DNA of 64,000 nt from Gyromitra esculenta. Lineage: Eukaryota > Ascomycota > Pezizomycetes > Pezizales > Discinaceae. The translations under genes were made by a program, and so were the position numbers. Below the pieces are notes generated by a model, which saw nothing but the letters and a program-made list of their open reading frames with translations, made no database searches and was not told the DNA's origin. Of the stretch, positions 23,470 to 36,900 are shown piece after piece. The stretch spans positions 62,001-126,000 of the forward strand of contig JBCAML010000005.1 in NCBI GenBank assembly GCA_038503075.1, read 5' to 3'. Position 1 is the first letter of the stretch; the number at the start of each line of letters is the position of its first letter.

Positions 23470-24712
23470 ATGAGCAACCCCGCTCCCGCCCCCTGGACTT
23501 TCCCTACCTTTGAGAATTTCCAAGCCGCCGCCAATGCCGACCTCGCCTCCGCCTATGAGGAAATCCGCTCGCACTACCAACAGCGAGTAGACAACCTCAC
23601 CTACGCAGACCTGCAACTTGAGGAAGCCACTCAAGAGAGGAACAACATGACTGCCAGGTTCAATACCTGTCAATCCCAGTTACAGGCGGCCGAAGCAGAA
23701 ATCGCCCGCCTCCAAAATGCCGCTCCCCCACCACCTGCGCCATCGCCGCCACCCCCTCCTGCTCACACCCAAGGAGGCCGTTCGGATAAAATGCCTGACC
23801 CAGATAAGTTCAACGGGTCTCGCGATAAACTCCCTGGGTTTGTTCTGCAACTCAGGTCAAAGCTCTCGGTTAACGCCGACCGCTTCTCCAACAGCAACAA
23901 CATGGTACTATACGCCATCAGCCGTCTTGAAGGAGCCGCTCTCGAACAAGTTCGCCACTCCGTCCTTCCTGACGGAACTACCACCTGGAACTCCGCCGCC
24001 GATTTGATCACCGCTCTGGAAACAGCCTTCGGCGACCCCGACCCTCTCGGCACTGCCCGCCGCGAGCTGCACCAACTCCGACAAGGAAAGCGAGATTTCT
24101 CCGCCTACCTTGCCGACTTTCAACGCATCATGGGGCGTCTCAACTACGATGAGTCGGCCAAAAATGACGCTCTGGAATTCGGCATGTCGGACGAACTAAA
24201 AGAAGCGGTAGTAACTGTTGCCGACTTCCCCACTACCTTCACTTCCCTCTGTGCCTTCCTCCTCCGCCTAGATAACCGAATCCGAGCGAGAAGAGAGGAG
24301 AAGAAAAATGCTGTCCGCAACACCATGGGACAATTCACCGCCCCTGCCGCCGCCCCCGCCGCCTATACCCCCGCTTCGTCCTCCTTCGCCCCTGGTGGAC
24401 TTGTCCCCATGGATCTCTCTTTCGGCCGCACCTCCACCTCCCGCCCCTGAACAGCGCTATGTTCAGGTTAACGGAAGAAGAAAACTGTCTCCCGAAGAAA
24501 AAAGATGGAGACAGACCAACAACCGCTGCCTGTTTTGCGCTGGAGAAGGACACATCTTCTCCAACCGTCCCTCTGCCTCCAAGTGTCCCGCCATGAGAGG
24601 AGCCGTTATCAACGCCGCCGCTGCCCCTCCTGCTCCTTCTGTTTTCCCTCCGCCTTTGCCACCTCGCTTTCCTGCCTTCGATGCAGCAGACTCAGTTGAG
24701 TCTTTAAACTAG
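23470..24712 (+). pseudogene. E3 gag (one frameshift)
   Basis: ATG at 23470 opens a gag with a coiled N-terminus, a Pro-rich linker and the capsid core FNGSRDKLPGFVLQLRSKL, then [18 protein letters not shown]. The frame is lost near 24,440-24,450 and continues in the next frame through a zinc knuckle (CLFCAGEGH...C) to TAG at 24710-24712. One small indel explains this. Gag makes the virus-like particle and binds the RNA. Confidence 0.85.
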
Positions 24713-24747
24713 TTCAACCAGAGTCGCCTCGTGACCCTGCTCTGGTT
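24703..24747 (+). promoter_or_regulatory. -1 ribosomal frameshift signal, E3
   Basis: The slippery heptamer TTTAAAC at 24703-24709 is read T TTA AAC in the gag frame and is followed at once by TAG. After a 6-nt spacer, AACCAGAG (24716-24723) pairs with CTCTGGTT (24740-24747). Relative to the other copies two stem pairs are swapped with both sides changed. Pol lies in the -1 frame. Confidence 0.85.
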
Positions 24748-26935
24748 CATTTTTCTCCTTTATCAACATTTTCTATTTCTGGGTTTTCGGTGTCGGATGG
24801 GTGTGTGGAGGATACTTTGGATGGGGAACATTTTGTAATTTCGTGTAGCCTTTCCCACCAAAATAAAATCATAAAAACACACGCACTTCTTGACACTGGA
24901 GCCTCGGGATTCGCTTTTATTGATGAAAGCTTCATGCGTCACCATTCCCTGCCATTATCTCCCCTGAAAACCCCTCGCCAATTAGAAGTCATTGACGGCC
25001 GAACAATTGGAGATATCACCGATCTTTGCCACTTGGAGCTTTCAATTCAACAGCATAACGAAAAAGCCCCTTTCTTCGTCACCAAACTAGGACACTATCC
25101 CCTAGTACTTGGTATCCCGTGGATGAACCTCCATGACGTTCACCTACAATTCGCTAACAAAAGCATTGAATTCAATTCTGAGTTCTGCACCACCCACTGT
25201 GCCCCCAAACAACCTATTGTTTCCGTTGCCGCCATTCCACCTCCAGCTAAACTTAACGCCGCCTTTATTGGGGCCGCTAGTTTCCGCATGCTCGCTAGGA
25301 AAAAGGGTATTCAGGTCTATTCAATGTCTCTGTACGAAATAAACAAAGTCCTCGATAGTAAAACCACTAAAGAGGAATGGAGACAAAGAATACCTGCCGA
25401 GTACCACGAATACCTAGACATGTTTGACAAAGGAAAGGCCCAGGGACTTCCCCCCCGCCGCTCATATGATCATCGCATTACCCTCCAAGAAGGCAAGGAA
25501 CCACCATTCGGCCCCCTCTACGGTATGTCACGGGATGAACTTCTAGTTCTTAAGAAGTACATCGAAGACAACCTAGAGAAGGGCTTTATTCGCGCCAGTT
25601 CATCTCCTGCCGGTTCCCCCGTCCTCTTCGCCGCAAAACCCGACGGTTCTCTGCGCCTCTGCGTTGACTACCGAGGCCTTAATGCTCTTACCGTCAAGGA
25701 CCGATACACCTCCCCGCTCGTTAAAGAAACCCTCGACCGCCTCGCTAAAGCACAGTGGTATTCCAAACTGGACCTTCGAGATGGATTTCACCAAATCCGC
25801 ATCGCAGAGGGAGAGGAATGGAAGACCGCCTTTAGGACTCGATACGGTCTTTACGAATACATGGTCATGCCATTCGGCCTCACCAATGCCCCCGGTACCT
25901 TCCAGCGCTTTGTCAATGATTCTCTCCGAGAATACTTGGACCTCTTTTGCACGGCCTATCTCGACGATATTCTTATCTATAGCGATACCCTCGCCGAACA
26001 TAAAATCCACGTCCGACAAGTCCTCGATGCTTTGAAAGCCAACAACATACTTCTCAAACCTGAGAAGTGTGAATTCCATGTCCAATCTATAAAATACCTC
26101 GGACTAGTCCTCACACCTGAAGGGATCAAAATGGACGAAGAAAAACTCAAAGCCGTACGAGATTGGAACCGCCCAAAATGTATTAAAGATGTTCAGGCCT
26201 TCCTCGGTTTTGCAAACTTCTACCGACGATTTATCCTGGGGTTCTCTCGTCTAGCGGCACCCCTTACCGCTTTTACAAAAAAAGGTATCGTTTTCGAATG
26301 GACAGTCGAAGCAGAACTCGCATTCGAAGCCCTGAAAGATGCCTTTACCAAAGCCCCTGTACTCATCCATTTCGACCCTCGAAAGAAGATCTTCGTGGAA
26401 TCTGATGCTTCTGACTTCGTCTCCGGTGGTGTCCTTTCCCAACTTGATGATAACGGCATACTCCATCCTGTGGCATTCTTTTCCAAGAAGCACTCACCTG
26501 CTGAGTGTAACTACGAAATCTATGATAAAGAGTTGCTAGCCATTATTCGTTGCTTCGAAGAATGGCGCCCCGAACTCGAAGGATCCGAACTCCCCATCTC
26601 TGTCATCACAGACCATAAGAACTTGGAATATTTTATGACCACCAAGCAACTGAACCGAAGACAAGTCAGATGGGCAGAATACCTTTCGCGTTTCGACTTC
26701 GTCATTACGTACAGACCAGGAGTACAAGGAGGAAAGCCGGACGCATTGACTCGGAGATCAGGAGATCTCCCTGAAGAAGGGGATGAAAGACTACGACACC
26801 AACACCAAGTAGTCCTGAAGGAAAAGAATTTGGACCCTAAGCTGAGTTTGTTTTCGGGTTCTTTACTAAATGAACCCGCTGAATTGGATGCTACCCTTGA
26901 GACCCTAATGAATCACGGATATAACGCTGACCCGT
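24710..26935 (+). pseudogene. E3 pol, part 1: protease, RT, RNase H
   Basis: This is read in the -1 frame from the slippery site. Protease motif [14 protein letters not shown] with [24 protein letters not shown] and [11 protein letters not shown]; RNase H with [15 protein letters not shown] and [20 protein letters not shown]. It is cut at GYNADPF by E4, and joining to 38841-40293 restores one frame of about 1,200 codons. Confidence 0.9.
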
Positions 26936-27355
26936 TCTCACGGTTGGGTCCCTCGTTAAGCCCTTCAGTATCCCTGAAGGTGAGCAGTGCTACTTAATGA
27001 GGTATCAACGCGTTCAAAGAGTGCAGCGTTTCTACAAGTTCTACAAAGGGGCTATCTCCAGGCGAGATAAGTGCAGCGAGATGGACAGCGACAGCGAGGG
27101 TTCTGAGAGAGAACCGAGATAGTATTTCCGAGAAGTACAGGAGAAGGTAAACGAGAACGTTGCTTAAGGAAAGAAAGAAGAAGAGAAACCACAACAACCA
27201 AGATCCTGCACTTAAATACCCCGCTTTCCTGTGACACAAACAACAACCTAACAATAACCGAGAAACAACCGAACAACAAAGCCATTATATCCCGATGACC
27301 CTTCGTTACTACCAACGACTTCACCTTAACCTATTACCCAGTTCCATCCGTGAAA
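26936..27355 (-). repeat. E4 3' LTR, family B
   Basis: It is 420 bp. It ends next to the purine tract that follows the pol coding end. Confidence 0.9.
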
Positions 27356-27953
27356 GTAGCTCCCCGTTTTAAGCGTGAGCTCCTGCGATCCTTAGGAATA
27401 ATAGCAGCCATCGTAGCGAGAAACGTGTCAAGAGCTGTAGTATCTTGGAGGTCCTCGGCAGGTTCCCATGTAGGGTGGGCGTATCCAGTCCATTCCACAA
27501 GGTATTGAAGTTTTCCTCTATAATTGCGCTGGTCTAGGATTTTCTCGATATAATATTCCTCTTGATCATTGACAACGACTGGCGTCGGTGGGGGAATAAT
27601 TTGTCCCGGGAGAGCGTTATTAGGGGCCGGCTTGAGGAGAGAAACATGAAATACAGGATGGTATTTGACCGACAAGGGGAGGTCTATCTCATAAGCGAAA
27701 GGGGAAACAATTCTCTTTACCGCATATGGACCCATCCATTTCCAGTCTAATTTCCTAGCGTTACGAGTAGTCCTAATGTTCTTCATCGATACGAAGACTT
27801 GGTCATGGATTTGGTACGCTGGGGCTGGAGTTCTGTGCTTATTAGTGGCGGTCTCTTGAATGTCTTGAGCGGTTCTAATCTGTGTCCTAAGGTAATAGTA
27901 CAACTCTTGCATCCTACTAGCAAAGACAGTGGCATCTTGACTCTGGAGGGTGT
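27334..27953 (-). pseudogene. E4 pol, part 2: integrase C-terminus and chromodomain
   Basis: It continues from the integrase tail (RMQELYYYLRTQIRTAQDIQ) through the GPY/F module WKWMGPYAVKR and the chromodomain YLVEWTGYAHPTWEPAEDL. It is separated from the N-terminal part by E5, with GGTGT at both edges. Confidence 0.9.
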
Positions 27954-28370
27954 TTTCACGGATAGAGTCGAGTAATGGGTTAGGATAACTGTGGATGGTT
28001 ACGAAAGACTTTCTTTGGATATAATGGCTTTGTTGGTCTTTATGTTTCGGTTGTTGTCAGGCTGTTGTCGGTGTTACCGAAAAGCGGGGTATTTAAAGAA
28101 GGATTTTGGTCGTTCTTGCTTTCCTTTCTCTTCTTTCCTTAAGCAACGTTCTCGTTTCACTTCTCTTGTATCAAAGTTATAATCTCACTCGATTCTACTT
28201 CAGAATCCTCGCTGTCGCCGTGAACCACCGCCGATACTTCGCCTTGAAGTATACCCATCGTAGGACCTGTAGAAACCCTGCACTCTTTGAACGTGTTGAT
28301 ACCTCGCTTAAGTAGCACTGCTCACCTCCGGGGATACCGAAGGGCTTAAACAAGGGACTCAACCGTGAGA
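27954..28370 (+). repeat. E5 5' LTR, family B
   Basis: It starts TTTCACGG and ends CCGTGAGA. It has a TATTTAAA box, then AAGCAACGT, with the complementary ACGTTGCTT just after the LTR. Confidence 0.92.
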
Positions 28371-28565
28371 TTACGTTGCTTCCTCATCTACACCTCCTAC
28401 GCGACGCCCCTACATGGAAATTCTCGGTTGGATTCGCCAATCCATCCTCCAAATCTTTCCCTGCTTGACCCCGCGGAGACCCCAAACCCTCACTGAAGTC
28501 ACTCCTGAGTGGCTTGACCAACATTACTTACGCACCAACTCTATCCCGAGTGATCAATCTAGATC

Positions 28566-29880
28566 ATGAGTGCCTCCGCCCCCGCTGCCTCCTCAGAAGG
28601 AGCCGCTATCACTACCCCCCGCTTCCCCACAAAAGACGCCTTTGCTCAGTCTTACCGGGACAACCCTGTCGAGTTGTACAATCATCTCCGAGATCTCAAC
28701 CAGGCTCTAGAAGATCAAGTTGACGTTCTTCAGGAAAGCATGCAAGAGCTGGAGATAAAACTGAATACGGCAAAAATCCAAGCGGACAATGCGACCCGAC
28801 ACGCCATGCAACAGGACCAACGAGTCACTGAAGCCGCCGACCTCATCGCCAGATTACGCCAGGAACGCAACGAAGCCAGAGCCGCTAATCAAGCTCCTCC
28901 AGCCCCACCCAACCTCACCGCCACTCCCCCGCCTCCATCGACCACAAGTCATCGCTGGATGCCGGATCCAGAAAAGTTTGACGGTTCTCGAACCAAGGCT
29001 TCGTCCTCCAACTCCGCTCCAAGCTCGCAGTTAACCGAGATAGATTCGCCGATGAGAACACTATGATTCTCTACACTATCAATCGTCTAGAAGGAGCAGC
29101 CCTAGAGCAAGTTCGCCATACCGTCCTCCCCTCTGGTCTCACTACCTGGTCCAACGCCGCCGCCCTCATCACCGCCCTAGAAACAGCTTTTGGAGATCCA
29201 GACCCTACCGGTACCGCTCGACGAGAGTTACATCAGCTTCGCCAAGGCAAGCGAGATTTCTCCGCCTACTTGGCCGACTTCCAGCGTATTATGGGACAAC
29301 TAAACTTCGATGAAAATTCGAAGATGGATGCCCTTGAACATGGCATGTCGGAAGAGTTAAAGGAAGCTATGGTCTTTGCCGCCGCTACCCCCACTAGCCT
29401 CAATGACATGATCCTCGTTCTCACCCGAATGGACAATCGCATCCGAGCCCGCAAGGCAGAAAAACGAGGAAACAATCGAGAGAACATGGGACAGTTCAGC
29501 GCCTCTACCAACGCAATGACCCCTTTTGTCCCCGCCTCCTCGTTTGTACCAGGCGGCCTAGCCCCTATGGACCTTTCCTTCGGAAGAACCAGTAACCTAT
29601 CTCGCCCCCCGCAGGACCAACGATACACGATGGTAAATGGGAGGAGAAAGCTTTCGGAAGAAGAAAAACAGTGGCGCCGCTCCACTGGGAAATGTATGTT
29701 CTGCGCCGCCCGGACCACTCTTATGCCAATTGCCCTCCGCTCCCAAAAAGCCTACCATGAGAGGCCCTCACCGCACCCCCGCCCCGCGTACACCCCCGCT
29801 TCCTCTTTGCCGCCACCACCTCTTCCACCTCGTTCTTTGCGTTAGAATCAGCAGACTCAGCCAACGGGTCTTTAAACTAG
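28566..29880 (+). pseudogene. E5 gag (two frameshifts)
   Basis: ATG at 28566 opens a gag like those of E1, E2 and E4. A deletion of about 7 nt near 28,996 removes LPG of the conserved [15 protein letters not shown] one-base loss near 29,708 breaks the zinc knuckle after CMFCAA. The ancestral stop TAG is at 29878-29880. Confidence 0.88.
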
Positions 29881-29915
29881 TACAACCAAGGTCGATCAGT
29901 GACCCTACCTTGGTT
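29871..29915 (+). promoter_or_regulatory. -1 ribosomal frameshift signal, E5
   Basis: TTTAAAC at 29871-29877, then TAG, then AACCAAGG (29884-29891) paired with CCTTGGTT (29908-29915). Confidence 0.83.
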
Positions 29916-32900
29916 CAAAATTTCTTACCTTTATCTGCATTTTCGATTTCTGGGTTTTCGGTTTCTGTATGTATAAGCGTATGATCAATTGGATGTAACA
30001 CTTTGTAATATCGTGCAATATTTCCCATAGCAATAAAATTATAAAAACCCACGCTTTACTAGACACCGGAGCCTCCGGATTTGCATTTATTGATCAGAAA
30101 TTCGCGAGTCACCATTCCTTACCTCTTACCCCCTTAAAAACCCCTCGCCAACTTGAAGTCATCGATGGTCGTCCTGTCAGCTCCGGAGATATCACACATA
30201 TTGCCAATCTCAACCTCTCGGTACAAAACCATTGTGAACAAGCCCCCTGCTTCGTAACACAACTTGGCCATTACCCCCTCGTCTTAGGCATACCATGGAT
30301 GAATCACCATGATGTTCGCCTCCATTTTGCCGATAAACGCATTGAGTTTAATTCCAAACTCTGCACTACCCACTGCGCTCCTCGTTCACCAGTTGTATCC
30401 ACTTCCTCGATCCCAGCTCCCCCTAGGCTAAACCTATCGTTTATTGGCGCTGCCAGTTTTAGAACTCTCACCAGAAAACGAAACTCACAAGCCTATGCCA
30501 TGTCACTATATGAAATAAACAAAATCATAGATGACAAAACGACCAAAGAAGAATGGAAGTCACGTATTCCTGCGGAATACCACGAATTTCTGGACATGTT
30601 CGACAAGAAAAAAGCCCAAGGATTACCTCCCCGCCGCTCCTATGACCATAAGATACAATTGATGGACGGACAAGATGCCCCCTTCGGACCACTGTACGGA
30701 ATGTCCCGAGAAGAGCTGATTGTTTTGAAGAAGTATATCGAGGACAATCTTGAGAAGGGATTTATTCGTGCTAGTTCCTCTCCCGCCGGATCCCCCGTCC
30801 TATTTGTTAAAAAAGCTGACGGCTCCCTACGACTCTGTGTGGATTACCGAGGCCTTAATGCCATTACTGTTAAGGATCGCTATACTTCCCCTCTCATCCG
30901 TGAAACCCTAGACCGACTTGCAAAGGCACAATGGTATACTAAGCTAGACCTTCGTGATGGGTACCATCAAGTGCGCATTGCAGAGGGGGATGAATGGAAA
31001 ACAGCTTTTCGCACGCGCTATGGCCTTTATGAGTATCAGGTTATGCCATTCGGTCTAACAAATGCTCCGGGAACCTTCCAACGATTCGTGAATGACTGCC
31101 TTACCGAATACCTAGATATCTTTTGTACAGCATACCTAGATGACATTCTCATCTACAGTGATACCTTCGCCGAACACCAAACCCACGTCCGAAAAGTCTT
31201 GCAGACACTCAAAGACAATAGCATTCTTCTCAAACCGGAGAAATGCGAGTTCGAGGTACAAACGACTAAATACCTAGGCCTAATACTCACACCCGACGGC
31301 ATTAAGATGGACGAAGAGAAACTCAAGGCTGTCAGAGAATGGGGGACACCGAGGAGTGTAAAAGATGTTCAGGCATTCCTAGGCTTCGCCAATTTTTATC
31401 GACGGTTTATCTTAGGATTCTCTAAACTGGCTGCCCCCCTTACTGCCCTTACCAAAAAAGGTATCCTCTTCGAATGGTCTGTCAAAGCTGACATAGCTTT
31501 CGAAAACCTCAAACATGCCTTCACCACCGCCCCGATCCTTATCCATTTTGATCCCGATAAGAAAATTATCGTGGAAACGGATGCCTCAGACTTCGTGTCA
31601 GGAGGAGTCCTATCACAGTACGATGATAATGGGATCCTACATCCAGTAGCCTTCTTCTCGAAGAAACATTCCCCCGCGGAATGCAATTACGAGATTTACG
31701 ACAAGGAACTACTGGCTATTATCAGGGTCTTCGAAGAATGGCGCCCGGAACTCGAAGGCTCGAAACACCCTATCGACGTGATCAGTGATCATAAGAACCT
31801 CGAGTATTTTATGAGCACCAAGCAACTCAACCGTCGTCAAGCCAGATGGGCTGAGTACCTATCCCGCTTCGATTTCGTAATCACATACCGACCAGGCAAA
31901 GAAGGAGGAAAACCGGACGCTTTGACTCGGAGATCGGGAGATCTCCCCAAGGAAGGGGATGAAAGATTAGCACACCAAAGCCAGGTGGTGCTAAAGAAGG
32001 AAAATATAGATCCTAAGCTAAGTTTGTTGTCGGCTTCTTTGTCAAATGAAGCCGCTGAATTGGACGCCCCCTTATTAAAACTCTTCAAAGAAGGATATAC
32101 CACTGACAAATTCCCTGATGAGATACTCGAAGCATTAAGGAATAAAGATCAACAATCCAAAAAGATTACCTTAAGCGAGTGTACCAACGAAAACGAAAGA
32201 CTATACTACCGAGGACGTATCTATGTTCCAGACCTTGACCCTCTACGTTTAGAACTTATCAAAAGGCACCATGATGCACCAGCCGCAGGCCATCCCGGGA
32301 GGGATAAAACATTTGAACTCCTGGATAGAAATTTCTATTGGCCCAAGATGAGAGAATCGGTCGCTCGTTATGTCCGGAACTGCCATATCTGTCAGAAGGC
32401 AAAACCAGTCACCCAACGTACTTCGGGAGTACTCCGCCCTCTACCTATTCCGCAACGACCCTGGCAGGAAATCTCGATGGATTTTGTTACAGGCCTTCCC
32501 GAGTCTAATGGTTACGATGCGATCATGGTCATTGTAGATCGATTATCGAAAATGCGACATCTAATTCCATGTAACACTACTGTTAATTCACGAGATGTCG
32601 CTGACCTTTACCTACAACATGTCTGGAAGTTGCATGGCCTACCAACGCATATTACATCCGATCGCGGCACTCAATTCACGGCCCACTTCTGGAAAGAGCT
32701 TTGTCAAAGATTAGGAATACAAGCCCGAATGTCTACTGCTTTCCATCCAGAAACGGACGGACAAACAGAGAGACTAAATGCTGTAATGGAACAGTACCTT
32801 CGATCATACGTATCTTATCAACAAGAAGATTGGAGTAGATGGCTACCGATGGCAGAATTCTCCGCAAACAACCAAGAATCGGCAAGTACGAAAGTATCTC

Positions 32901-33580
32901 CCTTTCTCGCCAACTATGGATATCACCCTCGGTTTGATACTTCTGTTTTTTCCCCGACCAATACTCCTCAGAGTCAAGATGCCACCGCCTTTGCGAGTAG
33001 GATGCAGGAACTGTACGATTATCTAAGGACACAAATCAGAGCCGCTCAGGACATCCAAGAAACTGCTACAAATAAACATCGAACACCTGCCCCGGCATAC
33101 CAAATCCAAGATCAAGTCTTTGTGTCGATGAAGAACATTAGGACAACTCGCAATGCTAGAAAACTAGACTGGAAATGGATGGGCCCTTATGCCGTAAAAA
33201 GAGTTATCTCTCCCTTTGCCTATGAGATAGATCTTCCCTCCTCCGTCAAGTACCATCCTGTCTTCCACGTTTCCCTCCTCAAGCCTGCCCCTAATGACGC
33301 TCTCCCGGGACAACTTATTCTTCCTCCAGCTCCAATTATCGTTAATGAGCAGGAAGAATACTATATTGAAAAAATCCTCGATCAACGCAACCACCGAGGA
33401 CAACTCCAATACCTTGTGGAATGGACTGGGTATGCTCACCCGACATGGGAACCAGCCGAAGACCTTCAAGATACGTCTGCTCTCGATACATTCCTTGCTA
33501 CAACGATTGTCGCTACTCCTAAGGTTCGCAGGAGCTCACGTTTGAAGAGGGGGGCTACTTTCACGGATAGAGTCGAGTAA
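29881..33580 (+). pseudogene. E5 pol (leader disrupted)
   Basis: From about 30,009 to the TAA at 33578-33580 the frame is open and complete: protease [14 protein letters not shown] with [10 protein letters not shown]; RNase H; the integrase HHCC and DDE motifs; the GPY/F module; chromodomain YLVEWTGYAHPTWEPAEDL. Between about 29,965 and 30,005, clustered small changes create stops (for example TGA after ISV) between the slippery site and the protease, so Gag-Pol could not be made. Confidence 0.9.
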
Positions 33581-33973
33581 TGGGTTAGGATAACTGTGGA
33601 TGGTTACGAAAGACTTTCTTTGGATATAATGGCTTTGTTGTTCGGTTAAGTTTCGGTTGTTGTCAGGTTGTTGTTGGTGTTACAGAAAAGCGGGGTATTT
33701 AAAGAAGGATTTTGGTCGTTCTTGCTTTCCTTTCTCTTCTTTCCTTAAGAACGTTCTCGTTTCACTTCTCTTGTATCAAAGTTATAATCTCACTCGATTC
33801 TACTTCGGAATCCTCGCTGTCGCCGTGAACCACTGCCGATACTTCGCCGAAGATACCCATCGTAGGACCTGTAGAAACCCTGCACTCTTTGAACGTGTTG
33901 ATACCTCACTTAAGTAGCACTGCTCACCTCCGGGGGATACCGAAGGGCTTAAACAAGGGACTCAACCGTGAGG
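33559..33973 (+). repeat. E5 3' LTR, family B
   Basis: It is 415 bp. Its primer-like 9-mer has lost one base (AAGAACG for AAGCAACG), and its last base is G instead of A. Confidence 0.91.
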
Positions 33974-36900
33974 GGTGTTTGCTAGGGGGACGAGAGAAGT
34001 ATCGAATCGAGGATGATAGCCGTAGTTCGCTAAGAAGGGGGATACTTTCGTACTCGCCGATTCTTGGTTATTGGCAGAGAATTCCGCCATGGGTAGCCAT
34101 CTGCTCCAGTCTTCCTGTTGGTAGGACACATATGATCGAAGGTACTGTTCCATTACTGCGTTCAGTCTCTCTGTTTGCCCGTCTGTTTCTGGGTGGAAAG
34201 CAGTGGACATCCGGGCTTGTATTCCTAGACGTTGGCATAATTCTTTCCAAAAATGGGCAGTGAACTGGGTGCCTCGGTCAGAAGTAATGTGTGTAGGTAA
34301 GCCGTGTAACTTCCAGACATGTTGTAGGTAAAGGTCAGCGACGTCTCTGGAATTGACGGTAGTGTTGCATGGAATGAGGTGTCGCATTTTCGATAGTCGG
34401 TCTACAACTACCATGATCGCATCATAGCCATTGGATTCAGGGAGTCCTGTGACAAAGTCCATCGAGATCTCTTGCCAGGGTCGTTGGGGAATGGGTAAAG
34501 GACGGAGAACACCTGGGGTACGATAGGTGGTAGGTTTGGCTTTCTGACAAGTGTGGCAGTTTCGTACGTATCGACTAACCGATTCCCGCATTTTAGGCCA
34601 ATAAAAACTTCTTGTCATAAGTTCGAAGGTCTTATCTCGTCCCGGATGGCCTGCTGCTGGAGTATCATGATGCCTTTGGATAAGTTCCAATCGAAGAGGA
34701 TCAGAGTCAGGGACATAGAGGCATTCTCGATAATATAGGAGACCGTTGTTCTCGCTGCATTCGCTTAGGGTAATCTCCTTCGAACGTTGTTCCTTATTTT
34801 TAAGCGCCGTGAGTATCTTCTCTGGGAATTTATCAGTACTATATCCTTCTTGGAAGAGTTTTGAAAGGGGGGCGTCCAGTCCAGCGGCTTCATTTGGTAA
34901 AGAAGCCGATAACAAACTTAGCTTAGAATCAATATTCTCTTTCTTTAACACCACTTGGCTTTGGTGTGCCAATCTTTCATCCCCTTCTTTGGGAAGATCT
35001 CCTGATCTTCTGGTCAATGCATCGGGTTTTCCTCCTTGAGTACCTGGACGATAGGTAATTACAAAATCGAAGCGGGACAAATACTCAGCCCATCTCGCTT
35101 GGCGTCGGTTCAATTGCTTGGTACTCATAAAGTACTCGAGGTTTTTGTGGTCGCTAATTACATCGATCGGGTGCTTTGATCCTTCAAGTTCGGGGCGCCA
35201 TTCTTCGAAAACACGGATGATGGCCAATAATTCCTTATCGTAAATCTCGTAGTTGCATTCCGCAGGGGAATGTTTCTTCGAGAAGAAAGCCACTGGGTGC
35301 AAGATACCGTTATCATCGTACTGGGATAGGACCCCTCCTGATACAAAGTCTGAAGCATCTGTTTCTACAATGATCTTTTTATCGGGATCGAAGTGAATTA
35401 GGATTGGGGCAGTAGTAAAGGCATATTTGAGGTTTTCGAAGGCTATTTCAGCTTCGACGGACCATTCAAAAGCAATGCCTTTCCTGGTGAGGGCAGTGAG
35501 CGGAGCAGCAAGTTTGGAGAATCCTAGAATAAAGCGACGGTAAAAGTTGGCGAAGCCTAAGAAAGCTTGGACGTCTTTTACGCTTTTCGGTGTTCCCCAT
35601 TCCCGGACGGCCTTGAGTTTTTCCTCATCCATCTTGATGCCATCAGGGGTAAGGATGAGACCGAGGTATTTGGTGGTTTGTACCTCGAATTCGCATTTCT
35701 CTGGTTTCAGCAAAATATCATTGTCCTTGAGCGTCTGGAGAATCTTGCGAACATGGACCTGGTGTTCTGCGAAGGTATCGCTGTAAATAAGGATGTCGTC
35801 GAGATAGGCGGTGCAGAAGATATCTAGATATTCTCTCAGGCAGTCGTTGACAAAGCGTTGAAAGGTGCCAGGTGCATTAGTAAGGCCGAATGGCATTACT
35901 TGATATTCGTAGAGTCCATAACGGGTTCGGAAGGCCGTTTTCCATTCCTCCCCTTCAGCGATTCGGATCTGATGATAGCCCTCGCGGAGATCGAGTTTTG
36001 TGTACCATTGAGCTTTGGCCAGTCTATCGAGGGTTTCTCGTATGAGAGGAGAGGTATAGCGATCTTTGACGGTAATAGCGTTTAGACCTCTATAATCAAC
36101 ACATAGTCGGAGGGAGCCATCTGCTTTCTTTACGAAGAGTACAGGGGAGCCGGCGGGAGAAGAGCTGGCACGGATAAAGCCTTTCTCTAGGTTGTCCTCG
36201 ATATACTTTTTTAGAACGATAAGTTCCTCCCTTGACATCCCGTAGAGTGGTCCGAATGGTGCGTCCTTCCCTTCCATCAGTTGTATTTTATGATCATACT
36301 GGCGGCGTGGGGGCAGTCCTTGTGCTTTTGCTTTATCGAACATGTCCAGGAAGTCATGGTACTCAGCAGGAATCCTAGACTTCCATTCTTCCTTAGTTGT
36401 CGTATTGTCTATAAGTTTGTTTATCTCATAGAGGGACATGGCGTAGGCTTGGTGGGTGCGTTTCCTAGTGAGAGTCCTAAAACTGGCAGCGCCAATAAAG
36501 GACATATTTAGTCTGGAGGGAGTAGGGATTGATGGGGAGACGACGACAGGGGAGTGAGGGGCACAGTGGGTGGTGCAGAGTTTAGAGTTAAACTCAATGC
36601 GTTTGTTGGCGAACTGAAGATGCACATCGTGATGTTTCATCCATGGTATTCCTAAGACCAAGGGGTAGTGACCTAATTGAGTCACAAAACAGGGCGCTTG
36701 TTCTTGGTGATTTCTAATGGATAAGTTGAGTTTAGCGATGTGGGTGATATCTCCGGAGGCGACAGGGCGTCCATCGATAACTTCAAGTTGTCGGGGAGTT
36801 TTTAGTGGAGTAAGGGGAAGAGAATGGTGACTCGCGAATTTCTGATCAATAAATGCAAATCCTGAGGCCCCGGTGTCTAGTAAAGCGTGTGTGTTTATAA

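Larger units (their letters stand above)
27954..33973 (+). mobile_element. E5: innermost Ty3/gypsy chromovirus, in E4
   Basis: This uninterrupted 6,020-bp element is flanked by GGTGT (27949-27953 and 33974-33978). The LTRs are 417 and 415 bp with roughly 15 differences. Gag carries two frameshifts and the pol leader is broken, so it is defective although the remaining pol frame is 1,093+ codons long. Confidence 0.94.
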
